Assembly: GCA_027923505.1 (NCBI GenBank)
Contig: BROI01000002.1
Location: 620,001 to 684,000, forward strand
DNA length: 64,000 nt
Direction of reading: 5' to 3'
From: Mayamaea pseudoterrestris
Lineage: Eukaryota; Bacillariophyta; Bacillariophyceae; Sellaphorales; Sellaphoraceae
The first letter of the stretch is position 1. The number at the start of each line of letters is the position of its first letter. Shown piece after piece: positions 13,853 through 26,200 of the stretch. Position numbers and translations under genes: made by a program. Under the pieces are notes generated by a model. That model saw only the letters and a program-made list of their open reading frames with translations. It searched no databases and was not told the origin of the DNA.

Positions 13853-16800
13853 CCATAAGTTGGTGAGTTGCACCTCAGCATCCATCACCATGTCTGTCAC
13901 AGTGAGACTGAGCAGATCCAACAACTTGTTGGATCTGCTAGCGGTGCACCTCAAGTGGCAATTGAGACTTCCAAAATGGTCTGCAGACCCCATAATACAA
14001 CCAGTATGGACTTGAACAATGATTGGGACTCATAGACTTGTCCATTTGGGTGTAGAGCCATCACCATGCCCTGAGACTCCGCTCATTCAACGAATGGTTG
14101 GATGTGCCAGCCCTGCTCCCATTTTGGCTGCAGGGATCATCAGCATTGCCCACTGAGCCCTCCAATTTCTTTCAAATCATGTTTGTTGTCAATGATGTAC
14201 CAAAAGTTGGTGAGTTGCACCTCAGCATCATCACCATGTCTGTCACAGTGAGTCTGAGCAGATCCAACAACTTGTTGGATCTGCTAGCGGTGCACCTCAA
14301 GTGGCAATTGAGACTTCCAAAATGGTCTGCAGACCCCATAATACAAACAATATGGACCGACCCCATAATAACCCCAGTGGACTATGAACAACTTGGATTT
14401 GGGCACTTCAGTAGAACCTTAAAGCTGCAATCCATTTGGGCGTGGAGCCATCACCATGCCCTGAGACTCCGCACATTCAACCAATGGTTGAATGTGCCAG
14501 CCCTGCTCCCCTTTTGGCTGCAGGGATCATCCGGATTGCCCGCTGAGCCCTCCAATTTCTTTTAAATCATGTTTGTTGTCAATGCTGGGCCATAAGTTGG
14601 TCCGTTGCACCTCAGCATCCATCACCATGTCTGTCACAGTGAGACTGAGCAGATCCAACAACTTGTTGGATCTGCTAGCGGTGCACCTCAAGTGGCAATT
14701 GAGACTTCCAAAATGGTCTGCAAACCCCATAATACATTCAGTATGGAGTTGAACAATGATTGGGACTCATAGACTTGTCCATTTGGGCGTAGAGCCATCA
14801 CCATGCCCTGAGACTCCGCACATTCAACCAATGGTTGAATGTGCCAGCCCTGCTCCCTTTTTGGCTGCAAAGATCATCCGGATTGCCCGCTGAGCCCTCC
14901 AATTTCTTTCAAATCATGTTTGTTGTCAATGCTGGACCATAAGTTGGTGAGTTGCACCTAAGCATCCATCACCATGTCTGTCACAGTGAGACTGAGCAGA
15001 TCCAACAACTTGTTGGATCTGCTAGCGGTGCACCTCAAGTGGCAATTGAGATTTCCTAAAGGGTCTGCAGACCCCATAATACATTCAATATGGACTTGAA
15101 CAATGATTGGGACTCATAGACTTGCCCATTTGGGCGTGGAGCCATCACCATGCCCTGAGACTCCGCACATTCAACCAATGGTTGAATGTGCCAGCCCTGC
15201 TCCCTTTTTGGCTGCAAAGATCATCAGCATTGCCCGCTGAGCCCTCCAATTTCTTTCAAATCATGTTTGTTGTCAATGATGGGCCATAAGTTGGTCCCTT
15301 GCACCTCAGCATCCATCACCATGTCTGTCACAGTGAACTGAGCAGATCCAACAACTTGTTGGATCTGCTACCGGTGCACCTCAAGTGGCAATTGAGACTT
15401 CCAAAATGGTCTGAAGACCACATAATACATTCAATATGGACTTGAACAATGATTGGGACTCATAGACTTGTCCATTTGGGTGTAGAGCCATCACCATGCC
15501 CTGAGACTCCGCTCATTCAACCAATGGTTGGATGTACCAGCCCTGCTCCCATTTTGGTTGCAGGGATCATCAGCATTGCCCGCTGAGCCCTCCAATTTCT
15601 TTCAAACCATGTTTGTTGTCAATGATGGGCAATAAGTTGGTCCGTTGCACCTCAGCATCTGTCACCATGTCTGTCACTGTGAGACTGAGCAGATCCAACA
15701 ACTTGTTGGATCTGCTAGCGGTGCACCTCAAGTGGCAATTGAACCTTCCAAAATGGCCTGCAGACCCCATAATACATCCCGTATGGACTTGAACAATGAT
15801 TGGGACTCATAGACTTGTCCATTTGGGCGTAGATCCATCACCATGCCCTGAGACTCCGCACATTCAACCAATGGTTGAATGTGCCAGCCCTGCTCCCTTT
15901 TTGGCTGCAACGATCGTCAGCATTGCCCGCTGAGCCCTCCAATTTCTTTCAAATCATGTTTGTTGTCAATGCTGGGCCATAAGTTGGTGAGTTGCACCTC
16001 AGCACCCATCACCATGTCTGTCACAGTGAGACTGAGCAGATCCAACAACTTGTTGGATCTGCTAGCGGTGCACCTCAAGTGGCAATTGAACCTTCCAAAA
16101 TGGTCTGAAGACCCCATAATACATCCAATATGGACTTGAACAATGATTGGGACTCATAGACTTGTCCATTTGGGTGTAGAGCCATCACCATGCCCTGAGA
16201 CTCCGCACATTCAACCAATGGTTGAATGTGCCAGCCCTGCTCCCATTTTGGCTGCAAAGATAATCAGCATTGCCCACTGAGCCCTCCAATTTCTTTCAAA
16301 TCATGTTTGTTGTCAATGCTGGGCCATAAGTTGATGAGTTGCACCTCAGCATCCATCACCATGTCTGTCACAGTGAGACTGAGCAGATCCAACAACTTGT
16401 TGGATTTGCTAGCGGTGCACCTCAAGTGGCAATTGAGACTTCCAAAATGGTCTGCAGACCCCATAATACATTCAATATGGACTTGAACAATGATTGGGAC
16501 TCATAGACTTGTCCATTTGGGCGTAGATCCATCACCATGCCCTGAGACTCCACACATTCAACCCAGCCCTGCTCCCTTTTTGGCTGCAAAGATCATTAGC
16601 ATTGCCCACTGAGCCCTCCAGTTTCTTTCAAATCATGTTTGTTGTCAATGATGGGCCATAAATTGGTGAGTTGCACCTCAGCATCCATCACCATGTATGC
16701 CACAGTGAGACTGAGCAGATCCAACAACTTCCAACAACTTGTTGGATCTGCTAGCGTTGGATCTGCTAGCGGTGCACCTCAAGTGGCAATTGAGACCTCC

Positions 16801-18063
16801 AAAATGGTCTGCAAACCCCATAATACATTCAGTTAGGACTTGAACAATGATTGGGACTCATAGACTTGTCCATTTGGGCGTAGAGCCATCACCATGCCCT
16901 GAGACTCCGCACATTCAACCAATGGTTGAATGTGCCTGTCCTGCTCCCTTTTTGGCTGCAAAGATCATCAGCATTGCCCGCTGAGCCCTCCAATTTCTTT
17001 CAAATCATGTTTGTTGTCAATGCTGGGCCATAAGTTGGTGAGTTGCACCTCAGCACCCATCACCATGTCTGTCACAGTGAGACTGAGCAGATCCAACAAC
17101 TTGTTGGATCTGCTAGCGGTGCACCTCAAGTGGCAATTGAACCTTCCAAAATGGCCTGCAGACCCCATAATACAACCAACATTTGGATTTGAATGTTGAT
17201 TGGGACTCATAGACTTGTCCATTTGGGCGTAGAGCCATCACCATGCCCTGAGACTCCGCACATTCAACCAATGGTTGAATGTGCCAGTCCTGCTCCCTTT
17301 TTGGCTGCAAAGATCATCATCATTGCCCGCTGAGCCCTCCAATTTCTTTCAAATCATGTTTGTTGTCAATGATGGGCCATAAGTTGGTGAGTTGCACCTC
17401 AGCATCCATCACCATGTCTGTCACAGTGAGACTGAGCAGATCCAACAACTTGTTTGATCTACTAGCGGTGCACCTCAAGTGGCAATTGAGACTTCCAAAA
17501 TGGTCTGCAGACCCCATAATACAACCAGTATGGACTTGAACAATGATTGAGTTTCATAGACTTGTCCATTTGGGCATAGAGCCATCACCATGCCCTGAGA
17601 CTCCGCACATTCAACCAATCTGCAAAGATCATCAGCATTGCCCGCTGAGCCCTCCAATTTGTTTCAAATCATGTATGTTGTCAATGATGGGCCATAAGTT
17701 GGTGAGTTGCACCTCAGCATCCATCACCATGTATGCCACAGTGCAAAAATGGCCTGCAGACCCCATAATACATTCAATATGGACTTGAACAATGATTGGG
17801 ACTCATAGACTTGTCCAATTGGGCGTAGAGCCATCTCCATAGCCTGAGACTCCACACATTCAACCAATGGTTGAATGTGCCAGCCCTGCTCCCATTTTGG
17901 CTGCAGGTATCTTGGCTGCAGGGATCATCAGCATTGCCTGCTGAGCCCTCCAATTTCTTTCAAATCATGTATGTTGTCAATGATGGGCCATAAGCTGGTC
18001 AGTTGCACCTCAGCATCCATCACCATGTCTGCCACAGTGAGATTGAACAGATCTAACAACTTG
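13853..18063. repeat. Satellite family A, block 2
   Basis: About 12 further 347-bp units in the same orientation as block 1, with the same hairpins and the same variant classes. The unit near 16,730 carries both the 15-bp duplication and a partial duplication of the hairpin arm. The units near 17,620 and 17,740 have internal deletions. The block breaks off inside a hairpin arm at about 18,063, where family B begins. Confidence 0.95.
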
Positions 18064-19132
18064 GTATTGATGGAGCAAGAAAACAATTGGGGTAGGCTGA
18101 ATGCCATGCACTGTAGCACCATGGAGCTGGTTCCTGTGTGGATGTCTGCACTGCCCTCCCATACCGTAGCTGCTAGGAATCAGCTTTGGATCATTTTTAT
18201 GCACGATTGTCCCCAAGCGTAGCCAAGCAGGATTGATGGAGCAAGACTACAATTAGGGGTAGATTTGGAAGGCCATGCACTGTAGCACCATGGAGCTGGC
18301 TCCTGTGTGGGTGTCTGAATTGCCCTCCCATACCGTAGCTGCTTGGAATCAACTATGGATGATTTTATGCACCAATCTCACTGCAAGCATGTCCACAAGC
18401 ATTGTCAAACAGGATTGATGGAGCAAGACTACAATGGGTGGTAGGTTTAAAAGGCCATGCACGGTAGCACCATAGTTCCAGTGGGGATGTCTGAACTGCC
18501 CTCCCATACCGTAGCTGCTTGGAATCAGCTATGGATTTTTTTTTAGCACCAGAAACACTGCAAGCATATTTCCAAGCATAGCCAAATAGGATTGATGGAG
18601 CAAGACTACAATTGGGGGTTGGTTTGGAAGGCCATGCACTGTACCGTACCACCATGGAGCTGGCTCCTGTGTGGGTGTCTGAATTGCCCTCCCGTAACGT
18701 AGCTGCTTGGAATCAGCTATGGATGATTTTTAAGCACCAATCTCACCGCAACCATGTCCCTAAGCATAGCCAAACAGGATTGATTGAGCAAGACTACACG
18801 TGGGGGTAGATTTGGAAGGCAATGCACTGTAGCACCATGGAGCTGGTACCTGTGTAAATGTCTGAATGGCCCTCCCATACCGTAGCTGCTTGGAATCAGC
18901 TATGAAGGATTTTTATGCACCAATCTCACTGCAAGGTTGTCCACAAGCATTGTCAAACAGGATTGATGGAACAAGACTACAATTGGGGGTTGGTTTGGAA
19001 GGCCATGCACTGTAGCACCATGGAGCTGGTTCCTGTGTAGATGTCTGAATTGCCCTCACATACCGTAGCTGCTTGGAATTGGCTACAGAGGATTTTTATG
19101 CACCAATCTCACCGCAAGTATGTCCCCAAGCA
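18064..19132. repeat. Satellite family B block 2 (about 180-bp repeat)
   Basis: Six units marked by GATTGATGGAGCAAGAC or a variant at 18,064, 18,231, 18,413, 18,590, 18,778 and 18,961 (spacings 167-188 bp). Each has the TAGCTG-N8-CAGCTA hairpin context and a GCACCATGGAGCTGG segment. The block passes directly into family C at about 19,133. Short open frames exist but are not conserved as coding units between copies. Confidence 0.93.
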
Positions 19133-20072
19133 GGCCTACACCATGGCTTGGTCCACACGATGGTCATAGCCACACCCCAAGTTGTGGATTAATACCCCCA
19201 GGGTGCCTCATGCCTGGCCACTCAACAACCCAATGATTCAGGAAAAACATGTCCAGGGTATGTCATTATCATGTGCATAGTCTCAAACGGTGAAAAAACA
19301 ACTGCCTTGATGCCTACACCATGGAATGGTCTACACGGTGGGTCATGGTCAAGACCTTAAGTTATGGATTCATACCACCAGGATGCCCCATGCCCTGGCC
19401 ACTCAACGACCCAAAGAGTCAGGCAAAACATATACAGAATGTGCCATTGACATGTGCATAGTTTCAAATGGTGCAAAAAGGACTGCCTGGAGGCCTACAC
19501 CATAGATTTGGTCTGCACAACAGGTCATGGTCACAGACTAGGTAGTTATGGATTCATACCACTAGGATGCCCCATGTTCTGGCCACTCAACGAACCAATG
19601 AATCAGGCAAAAACTATCCAGGTGTGCCATTGACATGCACATAGTCTCAAATGGTGCAAAAAGGACTGCCTGGAGGCCTACACCATGGATTGGTCTACAC
19701 AATGGGTCACGGCCAACACCCCAAGTTATGGATTCATACCACTAGGATGCCCCATGCCCTGGCCACTCAACAACCCAATGAGACAGGCAAAACATGTTCC
19801 GGGTGTGCCATTGTCATGAGCACAGTTTCAAATGGTGCAAAACCAACTGCCTGGAGGCCTACACCATACATCGGTCAACACCTCAAGTTATGGATTCATA
19901 CCACTAGGATGCCCCATGCCCTGACCACTCAACGACCCAAAGAGTCAGGCAAAACATATCCAGAATGTGCCATTGACATGTGAATAATCTCCAATGGAGC
20001 AAAAAGGACTGACTTTGCATGTAAGCCGACACCATGGAATGGTCTACATGATAGGTATGTCCAACACCCCAC
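19133..20072. repeat. Satellite family C (about 180-bp repeat)
   Basis: About five units marked by AGGATGCCCCATGCCCTGG or variants at 19,201, 19,381, 19,565, 19,745 and 19,907 (spacings 162-184 bp). Each contains GGCCTACACCATGGA, GTTATGGATTCATACC and CAAATGGTGCAAAAAGGAC. The last copy decays after about 20,030. This is the gene-proximal edge of the satellite domain. Confidence 0.9.
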
Positions 20073-20580
20073 ATCCAACTGCAGCAAAGAGTGCTTGACA
20101 GCTGCTTGGAACAAGGCCACAAAACTGCTTGTGTTCAGCCACTCCAGCACAAGCCAGGAGAAAGTGATCAACAAGGCGCTATCATGCCTTCAGATGAAAA
20201 TGTGATGCTCATGGAGGACTTGTAATAACTCATTCACATTTGGCCCAAGAAAGAGTGACAAGATCTCAATTTTAAAAGCAATCATTTCACACCAATATAT
20301 TATGTCTGTCACTTCACCAATATAACTGTCTGTCATTACACCAAAGTGTTTTAATACCTTTTTTCTTTCGCTAGGGACTACCGGTAGTTCGGTGAACACA
20401 TGATAGCCTGAGTCTCGTAGCGGTACTCATTTTTGACCGCGCCGGCGCACTTCTTTCGAGACGATTGATAAGTACACTTGATGTGACCATAATTGCTCAC
20501 CTTGTCCTTTACTCGCTCTCCCTCTCACTCTTGCAAGTCTGATAATATTGTAACAAGTTGCCACATTTTAGCGCTGCACT
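20073..20580. other. Transition from satellite to gene; no supported gene
   Basis: Unique sequence between the satellite edge and the kinase gene. A plus-strand frame of about 50 codons (20,073-20,225) ends in a stop but has no recognisable start or family. A 69-codon minus-strand frame (20,190-20,399) starts with ATG but is also unrecognised. A perfect 12-bp palindrome ACTACCGGTAGT lies at 20,377-20,388, about 200 bp before the proposed kinase start. Confidence 0.5.
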
Positions 20581-22787
20581 ATGCGAGTAAGTTGCTAGGT
20601 GAATGCGGTAATATGTATATCTCGTTTGGGAGTGGCAGATTAGAATTATCTCGTCGAAATAACAGCAGCGTTAAAGGCAAAACCACGACCACTTTTGCTT
20701 CTTCCTGGCTGATGGCAAGCTGAATGACTCCTGGCAGCTCTGCCAAAGTGTACTTTGTTGCTTTCGCTGGGTGGCATGATTAGATTGCTGATACTATCTG
20801 TTCTCCAATGTAAACTTGTCCAAGAAAAACTCACACGTTTCACTCCCTACAGAACGTAAATTCTTCATCGTCGACAGCAGCATCCAACTCCAACAATGGA
20901 ACGGACAAGTCAAGCGAGTTTCTCATTCAGCGAATCATTGGTGAAGGTTCGTTCGGCGCAGTCTATCAGACGAAACACGAAGCAACTGGTGCCATTGTCG
21001 CGGTCAAGGTAATTTCGAAACCATTTAGTGGAAACAATGGAGGCAATTTGAGTGATGAGGACCAAAAGATTCAGTCAGAGATTGATATTTTGAGTCGATG
21101 CGATTCGCCATATATTGTTGGCTACGTGGAGTGCTTTATACGACAATCACCCATGCAGTTGGCTCTTTCGCCAGCGAGAGGAAATGGCAGTCAAAAGGTG
21201 CCAGCGGGGTCGTCGGGGACGGCTGGAAGCGAAATGTGGATTGTCATGGAATACTGCGAAGGTGGAAGCATGACGAGCTTGTTGGAAGCAAGCGCCAGCA
21301 ACATGCTGCTGCCGGAGGACTGTATTCGTGCGGTGTGCGCGTCGATTGTGCTCGCCTTGGAGTATCTACATGGAGTTGCAAATGTTTGTCATCGCGATAT
21401 TAAAGGAGGCAACGTACTATTGACAAGCGAAGGACACGTCAAGTTGGCAGATTTTGGGGTCTCGGCTGAACTCAGCAATACACTAAATAAGCGCAAGACT
21501 TTGACTGGCTCACCGTATTGGATGAGTCCAGAGGTGATTCGAGAATCGCATTACGATGGACGTGCCGATGTATGGTCGTTGGGTATAACTGTTATTGAAC
21601 TTGCCGAAGGAGCACCTCCGCATGCCAACTTGCATCCGCTTAGAGCCATTTTTGTCATTCCTACCAAGCCTGCTCCAACTCTGGCGGACCCTGATATCTG
21701 GTCACCAGAAATGCTTGACTTTGTACGCTGCTGTTGCCAAAAGGATCCATCTCAGCGGCATGATTCGGCGCTCTTGTCTTCCCATCCATTTATCAAGCAA
21801 GAAGTAATTGCGCTCCGGGCTATGCACGCGGATGACCCTTTCACAACGACGTTGGCTGATCCACGGTCAAAATATAAGAGAATTGCGGCTGCAACTCACA
21901 CCAAGCCTGGCTTACCTGCCATTCGACGGGTCATGAGCAAGCTGAAAGCGCGGGTAGATCATGCCAACGAAAAGAAAGGTATCGTCAAGGTGAATGATAG
22001 CGAAGCAGCCAGCGATCGCGATCGCCGGAATAGTAAGGTTGAACTTGATACAAGCAATATATCCAGTCCAGAGATCGGTTCGTTTTCAAATTCGACTGAT
22101 GTTCGTGTCGTGGACGACTCGACGCTTCCAGCAAGGCCAAACGTTGCCAGGGTATCACAGGAGTTTGATGCGTTTGAAACTCCAGGCTCAAATATTTACT
22201 TGACACCAAACTCGCAACGATATCATTCTGCGATTACAGAAATTGAACTGGAACCTGCTTTAAAGAGTGACAAACGTTTGCATGATGAACTTAGTGTCTT
22301 GTCGTGTGCATTTCAGTGGCGGTTAGAGTCTTTGCGAAAGGCATACGAAGTAGCCCAGCAGAAAGTAATTGCGGAAGCGCGGATACGAAATGAAATTCCT
22401 ATTGACGTCGACGCGCTCATGACAAATGCTGCCATTCAGTTTGACGTGAATGAAAAGGCACGCTCTGCCTTAGCCGAGGCCAGTCGCATACCAGCAGTCG
22501 CTGACATTGTTGAGTCAGTCCAGCAAGGGGCCTATGGGTCACCAACACCAAAGAAACCGTCGCCCGGTCGCAACCGAAGTGCATCTATTGACAAAGACAG
22601 TCTGGCATCGTATGATCAGCTTCTCGACGAGTTGGACAATCCGCGGCACGCTAGGTCTCCGTCAAAAACGAGCGATACAAGCGAAGTTCAGGAATCTGCT
22701 GCACGTAACTACGGTAGTGGCAATGGTTCTCGGAGTTCAACGCAGCAATACGACAAGACTTCCCAATCGTCGATATCAATCGCTTGA
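20581..22787 (+). CDS. Hippo/MST-type STE20 serine/threonine kinase with SARAH-like tail
   Basis: Protein kinase of the STE20/MST (Hippo) group. Seen: glycine loop GEGSFG (about residue 32), VAVK lysine (54), catalytic HRDIKGGN (about 182), DFG (202), activation segment GSPYWMSPEV, and the stretch HPLRAIFVIPTKPAP typical of MST1/2 and plant or protist MST-like kinases. A low-complexity insert of about 30 residues lies between the N-lobe strands, before EMWIVMEYCEGGS. Near residues 475-520 the pattern LHDELSVLS..LESLRKAYE resembles a SARAH dimerisation helix. The catalytic exon is open from 20,853 (acceptor CTACAG) but has no suitable ATG. I propose join(20581..20586, 20853..22787): ATG CGA followed by a strong GTAAGT donor and a 266-bp intron, giving 646 aa. 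The kinase call is firm; this tiny first exon is tentative. The tail is Ser-rich and probably disordered. The nearest gene is convergent. Confidence 0.85.
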
Positions 22788-23255
22788 AGTGTTATTGTAA
22801 CTGCATTTAAAAAAGGGTCGAAGTGGAGACTTCAGTCAACGTTATAAATTTAATGATTTACGAACTGTAACTTCATCTCAATAGATCTAAGTGCGCCTTT
22901 GTGTCAGAGGAAAGTCTTGGTTCCGTTCAGACAACAACATGGACTCCCGCAAATTCCGGGCTGTCGAGATACATGTCGGATAGACTATTGCTAATCATTG
23001 TCACTACCACAGTTGTCGGGCCATTATTGTCGCGTGATAGTTTTGTGAAAAAGATGGAATGGAGTGCAGATCACAAGCTCGTCGCTTCCTGTAAACATCG
23101 CAAAGGGCACGATGTCCGCCACATACAGGATGATACTTAGTCCCTGAATCCTTCTTATTTGAGAATGTCTCGACGCTATAGTTTCAGTACAACATGGCCT
23201 CACTACACGCCCAAATTTTGTATTCATTATACACTGTCTTGTTATGCGACCTTAT
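22788..23255. other. Intergenic region between convergent genes
   Basis: 3' ends of the kinase and of the large membrane protein face each other here. The open frame 22,901-23,140 has no recognisable family and no ATG-led conserved start. I see nothing else I can support. Confidence 0.5.
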
Positions 23256-26200
23256 CTAAACTATTTGTATGTCGCTGCCCATCATTTCTTTTGGCAATGC
23301 GTACTCATCTTCCTTCAGGTCAAGTGATCCGATATTGTCAAGGTTGTCGGAAGCATCGTCCGATTCCGAGTCGTCGTCGCCCGATGCGTCAGACTGAGAT
23401 GATGAATGCCGGGCAAACTCTGACGCGTGGTTGAACTCGCCGTCCTTTGGTATGAAGATAGGATTGTTTTCTTCCTTTTCGGCATTTCTTGACCTGTAGT
23501 AGCGCCACAGGAAATACGCTGATATTATCATGGCCAGCGCGCTCAGGACAAGCCCGGCAACGAGTCCACCCTTTTTGACGGTACCAGTACAAGTGTCAAC
23601 CATGTCATTGCTACCAATCGCAGAACAATCAATTCCCATACCCGATAAGACGCTGCTGTAGGCAGCAATGACGACTGCCGCACCCTGCGGTAGAGCTTTG
23701 CCAGAAATCAGGTCGAAACTGTCGGCAATTGTATTAGCTGCTTCTTCGTCAACATCGTGAATAAGCGGAAGTACCGCTTGACTATACACGTAAGCCTGAG
23801 CAAGTAGTTGTTGTTGCCTGGCACCTGAGGTTTTTTGCAGGAGCAATGCTGTGCTGATGGCGCCTTGAATCAAGGGAACGGGCAGGAGGAAGGCGACTCG
23901 ACTCGCCGACTCCTGCAAATCATTGCAGCTTTCTGTCAGGGCAGCTCCGCGACCAGTGAATAGCTGGAGCACAATCATATCATTAAACTCAGAACTGCCG
24001 CGGACTTGGTGAGAGCAAGTGTCAAATTCCTCGCATTGCTGCTTTGAAAGCGCCCATAGTAACCTTCCCTCCGTTGACCCAGCTTCGGACGTACCCTCCA
24101 TGGATCCAATAATCCAAGACGCGGCCTTGTCCCATGCGGCGCCTGCCTTTTCGCTATTGCCGTCAATGCAAGCTTCAACCGCTTCTTGTACTCCCATTAA
24201 TGCTCCCATGTAAAGAACCATGAATGAAGCGATGCCAGTCAGGAGTGTCCGACGCTCCTCGGCCTCTAGGCCATTGTTGGCCATAAAGGCGAATCGAACA
24301 ACAGTATCGGCGTACGAACTGTCGCCTTGGTTATACCGTTTAAACGACTCGAACTGGGGGACTCTGGAACGATCCATGGATGTTGCCAAACTCTGGAGAC
24401 TGAGCGCCGTCCTATCGCTCGAAGTTTCCAGTTCCACGTGCTTGCCGTACTCGTAAAGTTGCTCGGCTGCCTCGTATGCTTCCATTCGCATGAGAATGTC
24501 AAGTTCTTGAATGTCCAAGTCAATCTTTGCAAAGTTTGTAATGTCTGTCGCGGCCTTGTAGCCAGCGATGGCAAAAGTCTCTTCCGACTTGGCGCATGAG
24601 ACGCTCGTCTCCGTCTTGTGAAGTCCAACCTCGTTACAAGCAATATTGAAACAAGGGAAAGTTTTCCTAATGGCGTCTACCAGCAAGTCGACCTCAACCT
24701 CGCTGTGAGAATAATCAAGCAACTTTGAACGCAGAAATTCAAACTGCGTTGGGCTGCAAGCAGCAACAAGTGGAACATAGGCATGGGCATAAACTCGTAT
24801 ACGGGCACGGTCTCCAACTCGCAAGTTGTGAATGAGGCCTTGAGCGTTAACAACAAGCATCTGAGCTATAATCTTGTTGACGATATGGAGTAGTCGCTTG
24901 ATTGTTGCATCTTCGGCGCATGCACTTGGTAACGACAGCTCAAACTTCGCCTGATGAAATAAGCGGAGGATGTTTGTATTAACAGTCGACTGCTTGCCTT
25001 GCATAGTGTTGAAGTACCCCCCGAGTTCTTCGGCAAGGGCATAGAAAAGATGACCTTTCTTTGTGTTGTCTGGATCAGCGAGCTCGCCATCGCCTATCCA
25101 ATAGGCGACCGCGCCATCGACTGAGTGCACGGCTTCGTCGTCAGTAAACATTCTATTCTTGCAGCTCGCGACGGTTAGATACAAATCATTTGCTAGCTCC
25201 ATCCATAAATTGAGAACAACAGCAGCCTCAGCGGCCACTGGCGATTTCAGAGGTGCGCCATCTGTCAATGCTTCTTGTACAATTGTGTTGGCGTACTGTC
25301 CGGCCTGCTCTCCCATGTAAAGACCTTGACTATCACGAAGTGCATAAACAGTAACCTGGTAGAGTGGATTATTCCTCATCGTTGTACTCGCATTTGTCGA
25401 AAACGAAGCAAAACTCCTCAGGTCGACAGCGACACCTTGGGCGTCGAAAATTGGTGAATTCTCGCCTTCGTCGTAAATGATTTTTGCCAGGGCCTCACGA
25501 CCAACTACCAACGCATCTTGCATCGCCTGAATGTCTAGAGCGATGTTGGCCTTGTCTTTGACATACGTAGACGTTGTGTATAAATCTTCTCCCAAATCTG
25601 TCGGAGTGTCGCGCTTAGGTTCAGTGGCTGACGTGCCACACGCTGAAAGACCAGTTGACGCCGGAACGCCGATAACGTTGCAGCTGATATTCATGGCATC
25701 ATATGCTCCCAGAAAAGCATTGAGCACATATTCGACCCCGTCAATAACCGGTTTACCATCGAGATGAAACTCCATGTTGCTTTGAACGATTGCAGCTGAA
25801 GTCTGATTAGCACTGTTCACGAAAGGTAGAATCGAGTCCGCTAGGATTGAACCAGAGGAAAGAGTCATATTCATAGATTGAGCAGGCAGCTTTTCGTTGA
25901 GCGCAGCAAATAACAGCGTTCCTTGGATAAGTGGAACCTGCATCGTCGCCAAGAGGTCCTGCAGGATTTCCTCAGCTGCGTCGCAATTGTTGGATACCAT
26001 AGCTCGCTTCATGTCTCGAAGTGACACAAGGACGAAATCATTCACAGCAGAATCAGTTCCTTCCTCGCACTTTCCGAACGTCCGGCACATGTCTTTGCTC
26101 AGAGCAAACATCAGTTTTCCACTTCCATCAGGGTCGCCTCCAGGATCAGGTCCTTCAATTGAACCGGCGAACAATGCTGCAGCTTGGTCAACGAGAGTGA

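Noticed and set aside
1-18063. Dozens of 60-94-codon frames on both strands in the satellite, such as those beginning MCQPCS or MGSAGHFG
   Set aside because: They recur because the repeat recurs. 347 bp is not a multiple of 3, each closes within its unit, both strands are equally open and no known family matches.
1-20072. Calling the satellite a centromere
   Set aside because: No flanking context, no CENH3 data, and composition is not unusual; a subtelomeric or interstitial array is equally possible.
20190-20399. 69-codon minus-strand frame before the kinase gene
   Set aside because: Unrecognised, short and AT-rich; no splice partner seen.
22901-23140. 79-codon frame between the kinase and giant protein genes
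   Set aside because: No ATG-led start with known family; lies in the 3' region of two convergent genes.
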